DNA of 64,000 nt, from the NCBI GenBank assembly GCA_947184155.2, contig CAMXCT020000434.1:62001-126000 (forward strand). Reading direction: 5' to 3'. The notes beneath the pieces are model-generated. The model had not been told where the DNA came from. It worked only from the letters and a program-made list of their open reading frames with translations, and searched no databases. How positions within the stretch are numbered: position 1 is the stretch's first letter; the number at the start of each line of letters is the position of its first letter. Positions 47,751-57,950 of this stretch are shown here, piece by piece. The position numbers and the translations under genes are program-made. The DNA comes from Cladocopium goreaui. Lineage: Eukaryota > Sar > Dinophyceae > Suessiales > Symbiodiniaceae.

Positions 47751-48860
47751 GTGAACATAGCCATGGGAGAAACCTTCCTAGATCCCCTCAGCATCCGCTT
47801 TTCTCAAGATACGATTTCAGAGCATTTCAAGGTCAGGGCCGAACTTGTCCGTTGTCGGGTCAACTGTTGTTATGCAGTTATGCCTGCTTTCCTGTCCTTA
47901 TTTTACACTTGTTTTGGTGATTTGGTGCTACTTGCATACTGAATTTCCCGCAGTCTGGACGCTTCAGCATCTTGCAATCACAACTGGTCATGGCCCACTC
48001 CCCACCTCAGAATCTTAGCCACTAGCACCAGGGATTCAGGGATCATTCCAGCCCTCTGCTTTGGGCCAGGATGATCCTGAGATGTCAATCTTCGACACTT
48101 TCGAGAAGATCACGGCGGGAATGCAGAAACGTGAGGTGCCCATGATGCACGTGGTGAGGCGCATGGATGGCCAACTGGTGACCTTGGACAATCGCAGGCT
48201 GGCGGTCTACAAGATGGCAAGACGTGCTGGTGGCTGTGGGAATGTCAAGTTGAAGCTGGTGGCTTGCGGGACAAGTCTGGAGGGGATGGGTCAAAATTGA
48301 TCAAAGCTGGGTACCTTGAATCTAAAGTGGCGTAAGAATGGATGAAATTATGATGAAATGGGATGGTTTGCTATTTCTGAGAGGTGCTTGGGACTGTAGG
48401 GCCTTCAGGTTTGACCGTTGCTATTTGAAGTGTTGGTTTTCGCCGGCAAGCTTTGTGCGGCGACGCCATGAATGACGCCTTGGAATTGTTGCTTCGAACG
48501 ACCATGCACATGCCACAGCTCCATACATTGAGTCACACTTGCATTCATTGTTGTTTGGTAAGAAATGCCTGCACAACGGTGATGTACTCCTTTTCAACTG
48601 GCCAGTGGCCCGTCAGCTATCGTGATTTTCAGGTGCCAATGGAGCAGGTGAAGAATGAATTGCGCCACAAATCAGATTCAAAGGTGGATGGATTGTCAGT
48701 GAAAGTTCGCGGAACCGATCGCATCATCCATGCCGACGGCAGCGTCACAAGAGGACCAGCCCTCTCAGACGGGCAGCTACAACATCGTGCAGACACAGGA
48801 GCGATGGGAACAATCTTGTTGGGGGCAGCGTCTAGTGGTTCAGCTGATGGATTGGAGTAA
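47751..48860 (+). CDS. Small conserved-looking protein, three exons
   Basis: Proposed exons: about 47751-47831 (AMGETFLDPLSIRFSQDTIS, donor AAG|GTCAGG), 48070-48258 (DDPEMSIFDTFEKITAG.. to VKLKL, acceptor GGCCAG, donor CTG|GTGGCT) and 48633-48860 (VPMEQVKNELRHKSD.. to ADGLE and TAA, acceptor TTTTCAG). All junctions are phase 0; together about 165 residues, possibly lacking upstream exons. The core MHVVRRMDGQLVTLDNRRLA resembles repeats seen in many predicted dinoflagellate proteins, where a D-N-R-R-L motif follows a short beta hairpin. Function unknown. The C-terminus is serine/glycine-rich and probably disordered. Confidence 0.6.
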
Positions 48861-49541
48861 CTTCCAGGCCAACCCAGATCAATGGATTGGTGATTTAACG
48901 TTAGAATAGGCAAGAACTGTATACAGTAGTGGGTTTCAATCATGTTCGACTTTCCAACATTTCAACCTACTGTACCTCAAATGACAATCCCTGTTCAGCA
49001 GCATATTGCGGGATTAGTTGCAGCTAAGTGTGCCAGTGTAGTTGCAGCTAAGTGTGCCAGTGTAGTTGCAGCTAAGTGTGCCAGTGTGGGGTGGGACATC
49101 TAAGGAGGGCATTGGAGTCAAGAGCAGCTTGCCGTCATCTCGCAGGGAATTGTCGACTTTGAGGCGGTGGTCAAGTCTGTGTTGGGTGCGTCGGCGAAGT
49201 TGATGATTCTTATTCTTTGTATGTGTTTGATTCATGATGGTCGTCGCAGTCCTGACGTAAATGGATCAAGCATGGGGTAAGAATTACACGACTGACTAAG
49301 TGTGTGATTCCACCAATTAGCGCCATACACAAGCGTGTTTGCCACAATGGAGGTACTAAAACCAATCGTTTGCAATATTATACAAGCATCATTTTATCTT
49401 CGTTTGGTTACCTAACCTTTGGATTTGGCCAGGTTCAAAAATTAGGATTCAATTAGGAATGGGGATGTTTTGCGTTGATTGAGGATTAAAGGAGGAAACC
49501 AAAATATGGTGCTTTCCAATGTGTGACTCGCAGAAATTATC
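48861..49541. other. Intergenic, with a 24-bp tandem repeat
   Basis: Only the tandem repeat at 49016-49088 stands out. Confidence 0.5.
49016..49088 (+). repeat. 24-bp tandem repeat, three copies
   Basis: Unit TTGCAGCTAAGTGTGCCAGT plus GTAG, three perfect copies. Confidence 0.95.
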
Positions 49542-50720
49542 ATGAGTGTACAGTACCTGCTCACTCCAAGGAAAGCTGGAAGCTTTATGAAGGGAACTGA
49601 CATCGCTGGAGAGTCGGACATCGATGTGATGGTTTTTGGATGTGGTGCGAGTCCAATTTTTGAATATCAATGGAATTCGATTGTGTCCGGCATCAAGCAA
49701 AGAGGCTACACCATAGATGGTGTCAACCCGAGGTGCATTCACGTAAAGGTTGAACGGGCTAGGAACTGCTTGGTGACAATCGAATTTGATGTTGTTGCTC
49801 ACCATCGACAAGGTTTTCCACCAAACAAAGAGCCTAACAACCCGTTTCGAGAGAACCGTGTGGCAGCTCGAGCAGTTCGGAACATCAAATTGGATTTCAA
49901 GGAGTCAGGTGAGAAGGGCTTCAGTGGCAATGACATCGAACAAGCAGTTTTGGACGTCCAAGAGAAATGTTCGCCTGGCCTTGGGATGCTGATTGATGCA
50001 GCCAAGGCTGAGCTGAAAAGTGGGAGGCTCCGAGCTCGCAAGCGTCCGGCCACAGCTGCACGGGAGAACGATGCAGCTGAGGGCACGACGGACTGGACCA
50101 AACCTATTGGTGAAGGACAGTTTCGAAAGGTCTTCAAGGGAGCGTACACCGTCGGACCTCGGACTGGGCAGGCGAAAGTTGCCAAGATCTTCAAGGATGG
50201 GACAGAAGCCTTTGAAGGCTCCTTCTTTGCTCACGATGTTGCCCTGTGTGAGAAGTCCATTGAAATTGCTGATGCCTTCAACAAGGTCAAAAAGTTCAAG
50301 CACATGGTGCAGGTCTGCAAAGCTGAAGTTTGGGTTCAGAAGAAGACCAAGCAACGTTTTTTGTCTGAGCCATTCCTGTTGAATTTTGAAATTTTCAATT
50401 CCAACAGCGGGTGGCAGGCTGCAGGTGAATGGTCCAATGCTTTGCAAAGCTTGAGCCATTTCTCCTATCACCACAGCCAGGGCGATTTGGTCCTTTGCGA
50501 CCTGCAGGGTGCCATTGAAGATGATTGCGTTGTGCTGACGGACCCAGTGTTGAATTCCAAGGACAAGCGCTTTGGCCCCACGGATTTGGGCCAAAAGGGC
50601 ATTGAAAACTTCTTCCATCACCACATTTGCAGCAAATGGTGTGATCCTGCCTCGTCCAAACCGCGGACCACGAACAAACACTTTGTTCCTCAGGCTGGGA
50701 CGACCATGATGTTGAATTGA
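49542..50720 (+). CDS. Nucleotidyltransferase-like domain fused to an alpha-kinase
   Basis: 392 residues without introns. Residues 1-110 contain GSFMKGTDIAGESDIDVMVF, the G-S/T..D-x-D signature of polymerase-beta-type nucleotidyltransferases, and a third acidic position in VTIEFDVVAHH. Residues about 185-370 are an atypical alpha-kinase: a nucleotide loop PIGEGQFRKVFKGAY, the lysine strand AKVAKIFKDG, SEPFLLNFEIFN, then LQSLSHFSYHHSQGDLVLCD, LQGAIEDDCVVLTDPVLNS, FGPTDLGQKGIENFFHHHIC and a final C that would complete the zinc site. Alpha-kinases (MHCK, eEF2K, TRPM6/7) phosphorylate Ser/Thr in helices. The N-terminus begins abruptly at the nucleotidyltransferase strand, so an upstream exon ending near 49530 is possible. 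Confidence 0.82.
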   Translation: MSVQYLLTPRKAGSFMKGTDIAGESDIDVMVFGCGASPIFEYQWNSIVSGIKQRGYTIDGVNPRCIHVKVERARNCLVTIEFDVVAHHRQGFPPNKEPNNPFRENRVAARAVRNIKLDFKESGEKGFSGNDIEQAVLDVQEKCSPGLGMLIDAAKAELKSGRLRARKRPATAARENDAAEGTTDWTKPIGEGQFRKVFKGAYTVGPRTGQAKVAKIFKDGTEAFEGSFFAHDVALCEKSIEIADAFNKVKKFKHMVQVCKAEVWVQKKTKQRFLSEPFLLNFEIFNSNSGWQAAGEWSNALQSLSHFSYHHSQGDLVLCDLQGAIEDDCVVLTDPVLNSKDKRFGPTDLGQKGIENFFHHHICSKWCDPASSKPRTTNKHFVPQAGTTMMLN

Positions 50721-51508
50721 ACTAGTATATGCAAATTTGATTAACGGAGAATATGTGACAATGAGTTTTTTTATATTCATTTTTTGATAGGTGGCCATGC
50801 TTTTTTGGCGCTCCTCACTACCAAGTCGCAAGGGGAACAGCCAGAGTGTCTTGGCCAAGTAGTTTAGCCAATTCTGTTATGATTCTGTTGCATACCTGAA
50901 ACGGTTTGCTCCAGAATGGACCGTTGCGCTCACATCCGGCAAATTGAGAGCTTGAAAGGTCGGACTGCGAACATGAACAACGGGACAGGTGACCAAGACC
51001 TGAAAGACCGAGTCACGATGATCCAGATCCTGCTCTGATTCTGAACTCAACCAGTGGATTTGCGTTCTGATTTTCATATTATATTCATCCTTTCCAGTCT
51101 CAGTGCCTTGTGAGAAGCACCCAATTTGACGACTCGCTGTCCAGCAGCTTGGGCTCAAGATCACTTCCTCTGGACACGAGGCCGCAGTTGGGTGGCCCAG
51201 GGAAGGTGCTTTCTTAGCATTGAGACTTGATTTGAACGATTTTGGCATTTGATGAACATTTCTGAAGTTGACATGCTTCATCCAGTGACCATCGGTCAGC
51301 ATGGACTCCACGAAAATCTGAAACAACTCTCCGCACTGCTGAAATAGCTGGCAGGTAAGTCAGAATCCGTAGGCCGTAGGCATATCAGGCCATGAAGGCG
51401 AACGAAGCAGATAATTACATACTATCCTTCACTCATCTTCACTCTATGTGTTTGATGTTTTTCAATTTGTTTTAAACCATTTTTCCACCGCTCAGTCCAT
51501 GATTCTGC
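50721..51508. other. No gene seen
   Basis: Short frames on either strand without motif. Confidence 0.45.
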
Positions 51509-51650
51509 CGTGATTTTGCCAAGATGCTGGTTCTTGAGCCTGGGTTCCGTTACCTCGTTGTTCAGGGGGATTCGAAGATCGGCTTCGCGTGCCAGGTGGA
51601 AACTGGTGGCACCCGGAACCTGCATCGGATGTGGCGGATGTACAAGGTTC
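51509..51650 (+). CDS. Possible exon of an unrecognised gene
   Basis: The frame reads LEPGFRYLVVQGDSKIGFAC, then QVETGGTRNLHRMWRMYK and a GT donor. Alternating hydrophobic strands look protein-like, but no partner exon or family was recognised. Confidence 0.3.
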
Positions 51651-52275
51651 GGAGCGTATATCACAAGATATCACAAGACCTGGCGCTGGCATATCGCATA
51701 TCTGGTATGTATACATTCCATGCCCATGAATTGGGATGCTTTGCTGGGTTGGAAGGCAATGGCCGATTCTTGTTCATAGGCAAAGAAACTTTTTGCACAG
51801 TATGTTGTTGCTGCTGTTGACTGTTTATACACTCGAGAGGGTTGCAAAACTTGAGCCGGGCACTTTAGGGCCTTGACTTGTTTATTGAGTGCCAAAGGTT
51901 TCACCAAGTTTGCGGCTTTAAAGAAGCGTCTCACGTTTCAGGATGGACCTGGAGGGGTTGCGTTTTGCATCATCTAGATGGACATGGCTCGGATGTGCCC
52001 CGGGCTCAGTTGGGAGGTGCTGGTAGGTGCACCAGCCGCTTAGATGCTCAGTGGGAGGACCATCAGGATTTGGTAATTATAGTGCGTATACATGTACCTC
52101 AAAGACAGAAGATATTCTTTCAAAAAACGACCAAATAGAATATATTCACCCCGCTTCGCGTGGGGTGGCCGCCCACACCGCAGGTTTATTTCGGTCCGTG
52201 AGAGGGGCTAAGGGTGGTGTGGAATATGAGGAGCAGAGCAGCACAGGAGAATTGACATACATAACTGCTGGGTTC

Positions 52276-52490
52276 GTGAATTTTCACTTTCCCCCCGTGA
52301 AGCTTCCCAAGCTAAGAATTTTCACTTTCCCCCCCCCTGTGGGGGCTCCCCAAGCTAGGGAATTTTCACTTTTCCCCCCCGTGGGGGCTTCCCAAGCTAG
52401 GGAATTTTCACTTTTCCCCGCCGTGACAGCTTCCCAAGCTATGGAATTTTCACTTTTCCCTCCCTTGGAGGCTCTCCAAGCTGCGGAATT
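52276..52490 (+). repeat. Tandem repeat of about 42 bp, five units
   Basis: Each unit starts AATTTTCACTTT, continues into a C-run and a G-run, and ends AGCTTCCCAAGCT or a variant. Units 2 and 3 have CCCCC paired to GGGGG; unit 5 has CCTCC paired to GGAGG. The frame open through it is repeat-derived. Confidence 0.85.
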
Positions 52491-52529
52491 TCAAATAGCT
52501 AGACAACGACGCCTAGATAGTCCTCCAAA

Positions 52530-53000
52530 TCCCGTGTTCTTTGAATGTGTTTCCATGTTTTTGCAATGGTTTCCTTCAAAGCACGGTACTTTACACTTTT
52601 GTCGCCATAAAACCGGTCGAAAACATCATGTTCGACAATGCTTCCAATTTCCTTATCTCCTCCCCAACCGTTGAAAATACCGCTATTTACAGTGTTTTCT
52701 TCAATTTTTCCATGTTCCAATGCCGGTAGCCAACTCCAACATATATATATATATAATATAAGAAATCCTTCCAAAACATTGTTTTTGACAGTGTTTTTCC
52801 AATGTTTCCAGTCAAACAGACGGTAATTTACACGTTTTTTGCCATAAAGGCAGTAATTCCTTCCAAAACATTGCTTTTGACAGTGTTTTTGTAATGTTTC
52901 CAGTCAAGCATACGGTAATTTACACGTTTTTTGCTATAACGTCAGTCCAAAACACTTGTTTTTGCAGTGTTTTCAATGCTCTGGCATCCAAAAACCCTGC
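52530..53000 (+). repeat. Degenerate tandem repeat of about 90 bp
   Basis: Blocks TTCCAAAACATTG, TTTTTGACAGTGTTTTT, AATGTTTCCAGTCAA and GGTAATTTACACGTTTTTTG recur at about 52545, 52780, 52860 and 52940. The two central units are closest. Confidence 0.75.
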
Positions 53001-53344
53001 AAAATCTTGCTATGTACAATGTTTTTTTCATTTTTGGCCGTTTTTCCATTGCCGGAAAGCTACCAAAATGACCCAAAATTCCATTTCAATACCCTCTTGC
53101 GCTCAGACACCCAAAAATCCTCGAAAAATGTCGAAAACACCACCGAATTCTGGTCTCGGTGCGAAACCGTTTTTGGCCCCCCCAGCTAAAGCTGATATAG
53201 CGACTGCTATATTAACAAATGTGATTGAGAGCGGTGTGGGCGGATTTGTTTGAAAGTGTCTTCCAAGAGGAAATTTTGATGGTTGTTTGGTATCCTTGTC
53301 TGCTGTACCTTTGGACCCGTGGCAATCTCAGCGACCGGGTCTGG

Positions 53345-53660
53345 GGATAGGTTATGGCAGGATATGGCAGGTAGGTAGTTGCAGGTGATGGCAGATAGAG
53401 GTAGTAGCTGGTAGTCAGGTAGTAACAGATAGTGGCAGGCAGTGGCAGGTAGTGGCAGGTAGTGGCAGGTGGTGGCAGGTAGTGGTAGGTAGTGGCAGGT
53501 GGAAACACAGGTGGCAGGTGGAGGTAGTGGCAGGGAAGTGGCAGGTAAGTGGCAGGTAGTGGCAGGTAGTGGCAGGTAGTGGCAGGTAGTGGCAGGTAGA
53601 GAGTGGGAGAAGCTGGCAGGTAGTGGCAGGTAGTGGTAGGCAGAGGTAGTAGTAGGTAGC
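53345..53660 (+). repeat. 10-bp minisatellite, unit GGCAGGTAGT
   Basis: About 30 units of GGCAGGTAGT and variants. Minus-strand frames rich in LPLPATTCHY are translations of it and not genes. Confidence 0.9.
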
Positions 53661-55184
53661 AAATCTTCCTTTTTTCCTTCCCAAAAGGAGGTGATGTTGG
53701 TCAAAAACCAGGGTTTCAAAGAACAAAATAGAATATATTCTTTGTCACGATGATCCTTTTTCCTTTTTAAAAAGTAGGGTTTCAAGAAACATCAAGAAAC
53801 AAACCAAATAGAAGATATTCTTTGTCGCAAATAGCCTCCCAAGAGAAAAATGTGAAAATTCGATGCCAAGGCTCTAAATGATAGAAAATTGCAGTGCAAT
53901 TTGGAGTTGCAAAGGGGTCCTCCCCCGGAAAGGGTGGGCCATCAGCAACGATTATGAATGATTTTCCAACTAAAAACTCAAGCTTTAGGGCCTGTCCAAT
54001 TGCCATGGTTGATTACCAGAGGGTATCTTGATGGTTTTACCACGCACCGATGAATCCACCAGGCACGGAAGAAGGCTTAGCGGGACGTCGCAGAACCTTT
54101 CAGCAGCTCGGTAACTGAGCCATGCGGCAAACCTGATGATGCTTGTGGGGGGAATAAATTTTATACAGGTGTATTGTTTTGTTCAGCCATGTCCGAAAAT
54201 TCCGCGCCCACCAAGTTAGCCTTCCTGGAATTAGACCGGAAACCGCGGATGGGTTCTGTGTGCCCATGGAAGTGGGGCTCATGCTTGAAGACATTCATTA
54301 CATCCAATCCAAATTGTTGATTGGAACGCCTTTCTCCCTCAACACACCCTGATCAAACAGATGGCCGTCTCACAAAGACGAGTCAAAAGTTGCATCTAGT
54401 TCTTCAATCTACAGACGCTCATGCGCATATCACAGATCAGTAACTTGGCCATGACCCAAAATTACGGACCCTTCAAGAATTGGATATTAGATGATATTAG
54501 TCATTAGTTGAAACTCATCGATAATTGACACCACTCTATGGGTCTACTAGTATCCCATGACAGTAGTACCTTATTGGTGCGCAATTGGTACCCCATTGAT
54601 TTTGGGTCGCCACTCCCCAGATAGCCAACTATTGCTGGCTGCGATTGAGGTAAATGCTCACCCCTCACGTGCGCCAGCCTGAGGGCCACGTGCCCTTGAC
54701 GGAGCCTGGGATGGCAATTGATCGACGGATAGCACTCTCTGCAATTTGTCAAAGAGTTCGGAGAGGTTACAGGTTGAGACCATGATTTGATTTTTTCTTG
54801 CAGCGGGTGGCTTAATCTTTTTATCCTCAAGCATCCTCGTCAGAATGCAGACTAGTGACTAGAGTCTGAAAGCTTTGCAGGGACGTGGAATTGTTTCAAG
54901 GGCCCTTTTGGTGGAGACCAGTGTGTGTAACCAGCAAAAACAATGATTTCCTGGAATCTCAACCCGGTGAAGATGTATTCTTCGATCTTTGAACTTCTCA
55001 GCACTTGAGCATGCAGGACATGATGAGTCTGCACACCAACCGCTTCCGCACAGACGCTCTGCGGAGGTTTACGGCCCGGGCACCCAAGCTGTCCTGCCGT
55101 CCGACTTCTATTGGGGCCATCATCCCAACAGCCACAAATATAATATAATATAATATGGCGGATGTCAGGAAGGAGAAAGCAATG
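53661..55184. other. No gene seen
   Basis: No convincing frame. A short ATAAT repeat precedes the next element at about 55137-55155. Confidence 0.5.
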
Positions 55185-55321
55185 ATTGTATCAACATACC
55201 CATGTTTAGTCGTTCATGTACCCCAATTTGTGGTGGTTCATCTCTTGGTGGCTCATACCAGGTCCCATTCGTCCCAGAATTGGTTGAAGGGGCTGCGGGA
55301 AGCCCCCAGACGTTCCGTCTT
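55185..55321 (+). repeat. 137-bp outer direct repeat, left copy
   Basis: Matches 62729-62865 except CTGCGG versus CAGCGG. Tyrosine-recombinase elements normally make no target duplication, so an outer repeat of this length is unexpected. Confidence 0.9.
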
Positions 55322-55361
55322 GACTCTCAACAATGACTTGCCGTTACCATTCTCAAGCTTC
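55320..55361 (+). repeat. Split direct repeat A1
   Basis: 42 bp, TTGACTCTCAACAATGACTT and on to CAAGCTTC, identical to 62579-62620. Confidence 0.9.
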
Positions 55362-55626
55362 ATGCCCCGGTGGTTCGAAGAGGTTTCCGTCTGCCTGCTG
55401 TTGGGTCGGGTTCGTCGTGGTTCGGTTGGTCTGTCCTGCCCACTGCACGACTTCCGTCCCCTACTTGCTGGCCTTGTTTGGTTTCGGGTGGTGCTTGGGT
55501 GTGGTCCTGACCTTGTGCCTTGGACTTTATCTTACTTTTGCTTGTCCTTTGGCCCTTCTGTTGGTGTCCCACTTGTTCGCCCACCTCTTCGTCCCACTTC
55601 CTCTGCTAGGCTCCTTGCCTACCTGC

Positions 55627-56235
55627 ATGAGCGCACCCACCCTCCTAATCACTGTGATTAGGAGTGCTGTGTCTTCACTTCGTGCCATTGCCAACTCACT
55701 TGAGGCTGCATTGAACGGTGCCGAGGCCGTAAGCTCTGCTTTTGCTGGCCTCCGGGCCCCGGATCCTGGTCTGTCTGTGGACTTTGACTTGGAATCTGCT
55801 CCTTGGGCTTCTGCCGGTGTTTCTTCCAGCCTTTCGGTTTCCCGGGCCTCCAGCCACGACGAAGTTGCTCAGCTTCTCACTTCTGCTCCTCCTGCTTGCC
55901 ACCAGATCTGCTCAGCCCTTCAGTGTTCCTCTGAGGAGAGAAATCATAGAACCCAACGCGCCTGGGAGGCAGGACTTTGGGCCAAGGCCACCTTGCAGGG
56001 GCAGATTGATCGACCTAGGCCTACCCCAAAGCTGGACAAGAAACCTGTCACCTATATCATCCTCAGGGCTCCTGGACTTGCAGCCCCCACCAGAGTGGCA
56101 ACCTCTGCGGAATACTTCCAAATCATCCCCAGGTTCACGCCTGAGAGTGTCTCCCATTCTTTCGCCTCTCTCTGTGAAGGGAAGGTGTACTGTTTGGCCG
56201 CTGGAGTTGATTTTCCTGAGCTCAGGTCTAAATGA
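55627..56235 (+). CDS. ORF1 of the tyrosine-recombinase element, gag-like
   Basis: The ATG at 55627 (MSAPTLLITVIRSAVSSLRA) starts the protein-like part; the frame is open from 55333 but the upstream translation is C/W/L-rich noise. It encodes about 202 residues with an amphipathic helix, an S/A-rich middle and a folded C-terminal part (KKPVTYIILRAPGLAAPTRV, VYCLAAGVDFPELRS). The TGA at 56233-56235 overlaps the ATG of the next ORF (ATGA), as expected for stop-restart translation. No known domain. Confidence 0.65.
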   Translation: MSAPTLLITVIRSAVSSLRAIANSLEAALNGAEAVSSAFAGLRAPDPGLSVDFDLESAPWASAGVSSSLSVSRASSHDEVAQLLTSAPPACHQICSALQCSSEERNHRTQRAWEAGLWAKATLQGQIDRPRPTPKLDKKPVTYIILRAPGLAAPTRVATSAEYFQIIPRFTPESVSHSFASLCEGKVYCLAAGVDFPELRSK

Positions 56236-57950
56236 TGGATCCTGTCCCTCCATTGCGGTCTCTTGCAGAGGTGAAGACTCTAGATCAAGGTCCTGCCCCT
56301 CTCTATGTGCTGCTTCTTCCAGAAGTGTCCAACCCATCTTCAGGAGTCATCCTCCCCGAGGTTCAGGTGTTGGCCATCCCCATACTCTCCAGGCAAGACG
56401 GTCTGCTCTTGGCCATCCCGTCGGATTCATTTCCTCCCGAGGTGATATATCCAGCAGAGCCTCCCTTGCCTCGAGCCCTGATAGGTCCTGCAAAAGAGGT
56501 CTTCGTGCAGGCCGCATCAGACGACGATGCTGGTTTGGAAAGGCCCTTGGACTACCAGATAGCATGTCTCTTGGTGGACTTCACTGCCGTGCTGCCCAGG
56601 TTACGAGGATTGGACCCTGTGACAGAAGGCCCAGGGATCCATTGTTTCTCGGAAGGCGCAATGGAGATATATCCTTCATCCTCGGAGCTACTGACAGCAG
56701 CCTACACATGGTTCCAAGAGGAACAGGAGGGAAGGGTGGCTTTCTACTCGGCAGCAGAGGATTTGCCCCCTCAGCAAGCACCCACAGTTGCGAAGGCAAC
56801 CCAAGCCAAAGCCAAGCAGAAGCAGCTCCCCCCAAAGAGGATTACAACAGCCACTCTGTCTCAGCAGCTTGCCACCTTGACAGAGACAATCCCGGCCCTG
56901 TCTACCTCTCTTGTAGCTATGCAACACAGGCAGGATCAAATGGAGCAGTCCCTGGCTCAGCGCCCCATCCAGCCTCCCGCACCACAACGTCAGGAGTTTG
57001 GATTTTTGACTCCAGGTGCCAAGCAGCCCTTGCCGAGCCCTTCCCAATTCCTTCGCCAGGTGGGACCCCCGCCGAAAGTTCGGATGCCCCAGCGTTCCAA
57101 GCAACAGGAGCAGATGCCAGAAGACGAGCCTACTGCACCCCTGGAGGAGATGGACTTGTCCTTGGTGGAGGAGGGCCCGCAGGCTTCCATAGCACAGATG
57201 TTACTCAAACAACAGATGGCCCTGAACACCTTGGTGTCCCACATGGCCAGCCAGGATGGGTTTCAAGATTTGGGAGGATCTACATCAGCATCTTCGACCA
57301 TCTCCCTGAAGGGGTCCGCCCGCCGGGATCGCTTGCTTGCCGATCTAGCTGCCAGGAAGAGCGATTTCTTTCTGAAGGTGGCCCAGAATGCTCACCGACG
57401 CCTGAAGCCCGCGGAGATGGTTCCGCCTGCACTGGCAGACTTCCCCCAAAAGGCCCTGTTCACCAAGTACCTAGAGAAGCAGGGAGGCTACACTGGCTTT
57501 CAGAGGGACCAGGGATTGACGATGTGGCTCCTGGGTCATGTGGCAGACCAATTCCTCGTGCAGGACTTCAAGGGTGCTCAGGAGATGTTGGCCCTTGCAA
57601 TGGTGGCCATCGAGCAGAGTGCCATGGACAATGGGAAGTGGGAGGTGGCATGGATTTTGGCCCTGCAGGAAGATCCACCCCAGCAGCTTTTTGCACACAG
57701 ACCCCAGGCTACGAACCCGAGGCTGAGGGCTTTCGGGCCTTTGTGCCCGGCAGACGGGGGAGCCACTGCACTGGCTTACATCAAGGAGTTGGATCTTCTC
57801 AGCACTCGACGTGCCGAGGCCCTCCCCAAGAAGCAAGGAGGAGAAAAGCTGGAGGAGGATTTGGAGGACCCTGCCAAGAGGCCAAAGCAGCCCAGGTATC
57901 CAAGGAAGCCAAAAGCCCAAGGAGGGCAAAACCCATCAGAAAGCACATGA
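56232..57950 (+). CDS. ORF2 of the element, gag-like coiled-coil protein
   Basis: 572 residues. The N-terminal third is proline-rich and hydrophobic (ILPEVQVLAIPILSRQDGLL), then a folded segment, a Q/K-rich linker with a coiled coil (LSQQLATLTETIPALSTSLV), and a conserved C-terminal domain (RRDRLLADLAARKSDFFLKV, KYLEKQGGYTGFQRDQGL) ending in a K/P/Q basic tail that may bind RNA. The terminal TGA (57948-57950) overlaps the pol ATG (57947), again as ATGA. It has no zinc knuckle. Confidence 0.7.
   Translation: MMDPVPPLRSLAEVKTLDQGPAPLYVLLLPEVSNPSSGVILPEVQVLAIPILSRQDGLLLAIPSDSFPPEVIYPAEPPLPRALIGPAKEVFVQAASDDDAGLERPLDYQIACLLVDFTAVLPRLRGLDPVTEGPGIHCFSEGAMEIYPSSSELLTAAYTWFQEEQEGRVAFYSAAEDLPPQQAPTVAKATQAKAKQKQLPPKRITTATLSQQLATLTETIPALSTSLVAMQHRQDQMEQSLAQRPIQPPAPQRQEFGFLTPGAKQPLPSPSQFLRQVGPPPKVRMPQRSKQQEQMPEDEPTAPLEEMDLSLVEEGPQASIAQMLLKQQMALNTLVSHMASQDGFQDLGGSTSASSTISLKGSARRDRLLADLAARKSDFFLKVAQNAHRRLKPAEMVPPALADFPQKALFTKYLEKQGGYTGFQRDQGLTMWLLGHVADQFLVQDFKGAQEMLALAMVAIEQSAMDNGKWEVAWILALQEDPPQQLFAHRPQATNPRLRAFGPLCPADGGATALAYIKELDLLSTRRAEALPKKQGGEKLEEDLEDPAKRPKQPRYPRKPKAQGGQNPSEST

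Noticed and set aside
50437-50460. CTTGAGCCAT as a reverse spliced-leader relic
   Set aside because: It lies within the alpha-kinase coding sequence and matches only ten bases; chance.
53207-53785. Minus-strand frames with LPLPATTCHY repeats
   Set aside because: Translation of the 10-bp GGCAGGTAGT minisatellite.
55742-57946. N-terminal part of a 2,242-residue frame
   Set aside because: It is the out-of-frame shadow of two better gag-like ORFs; pol most likely starts at the ATG at 57947.
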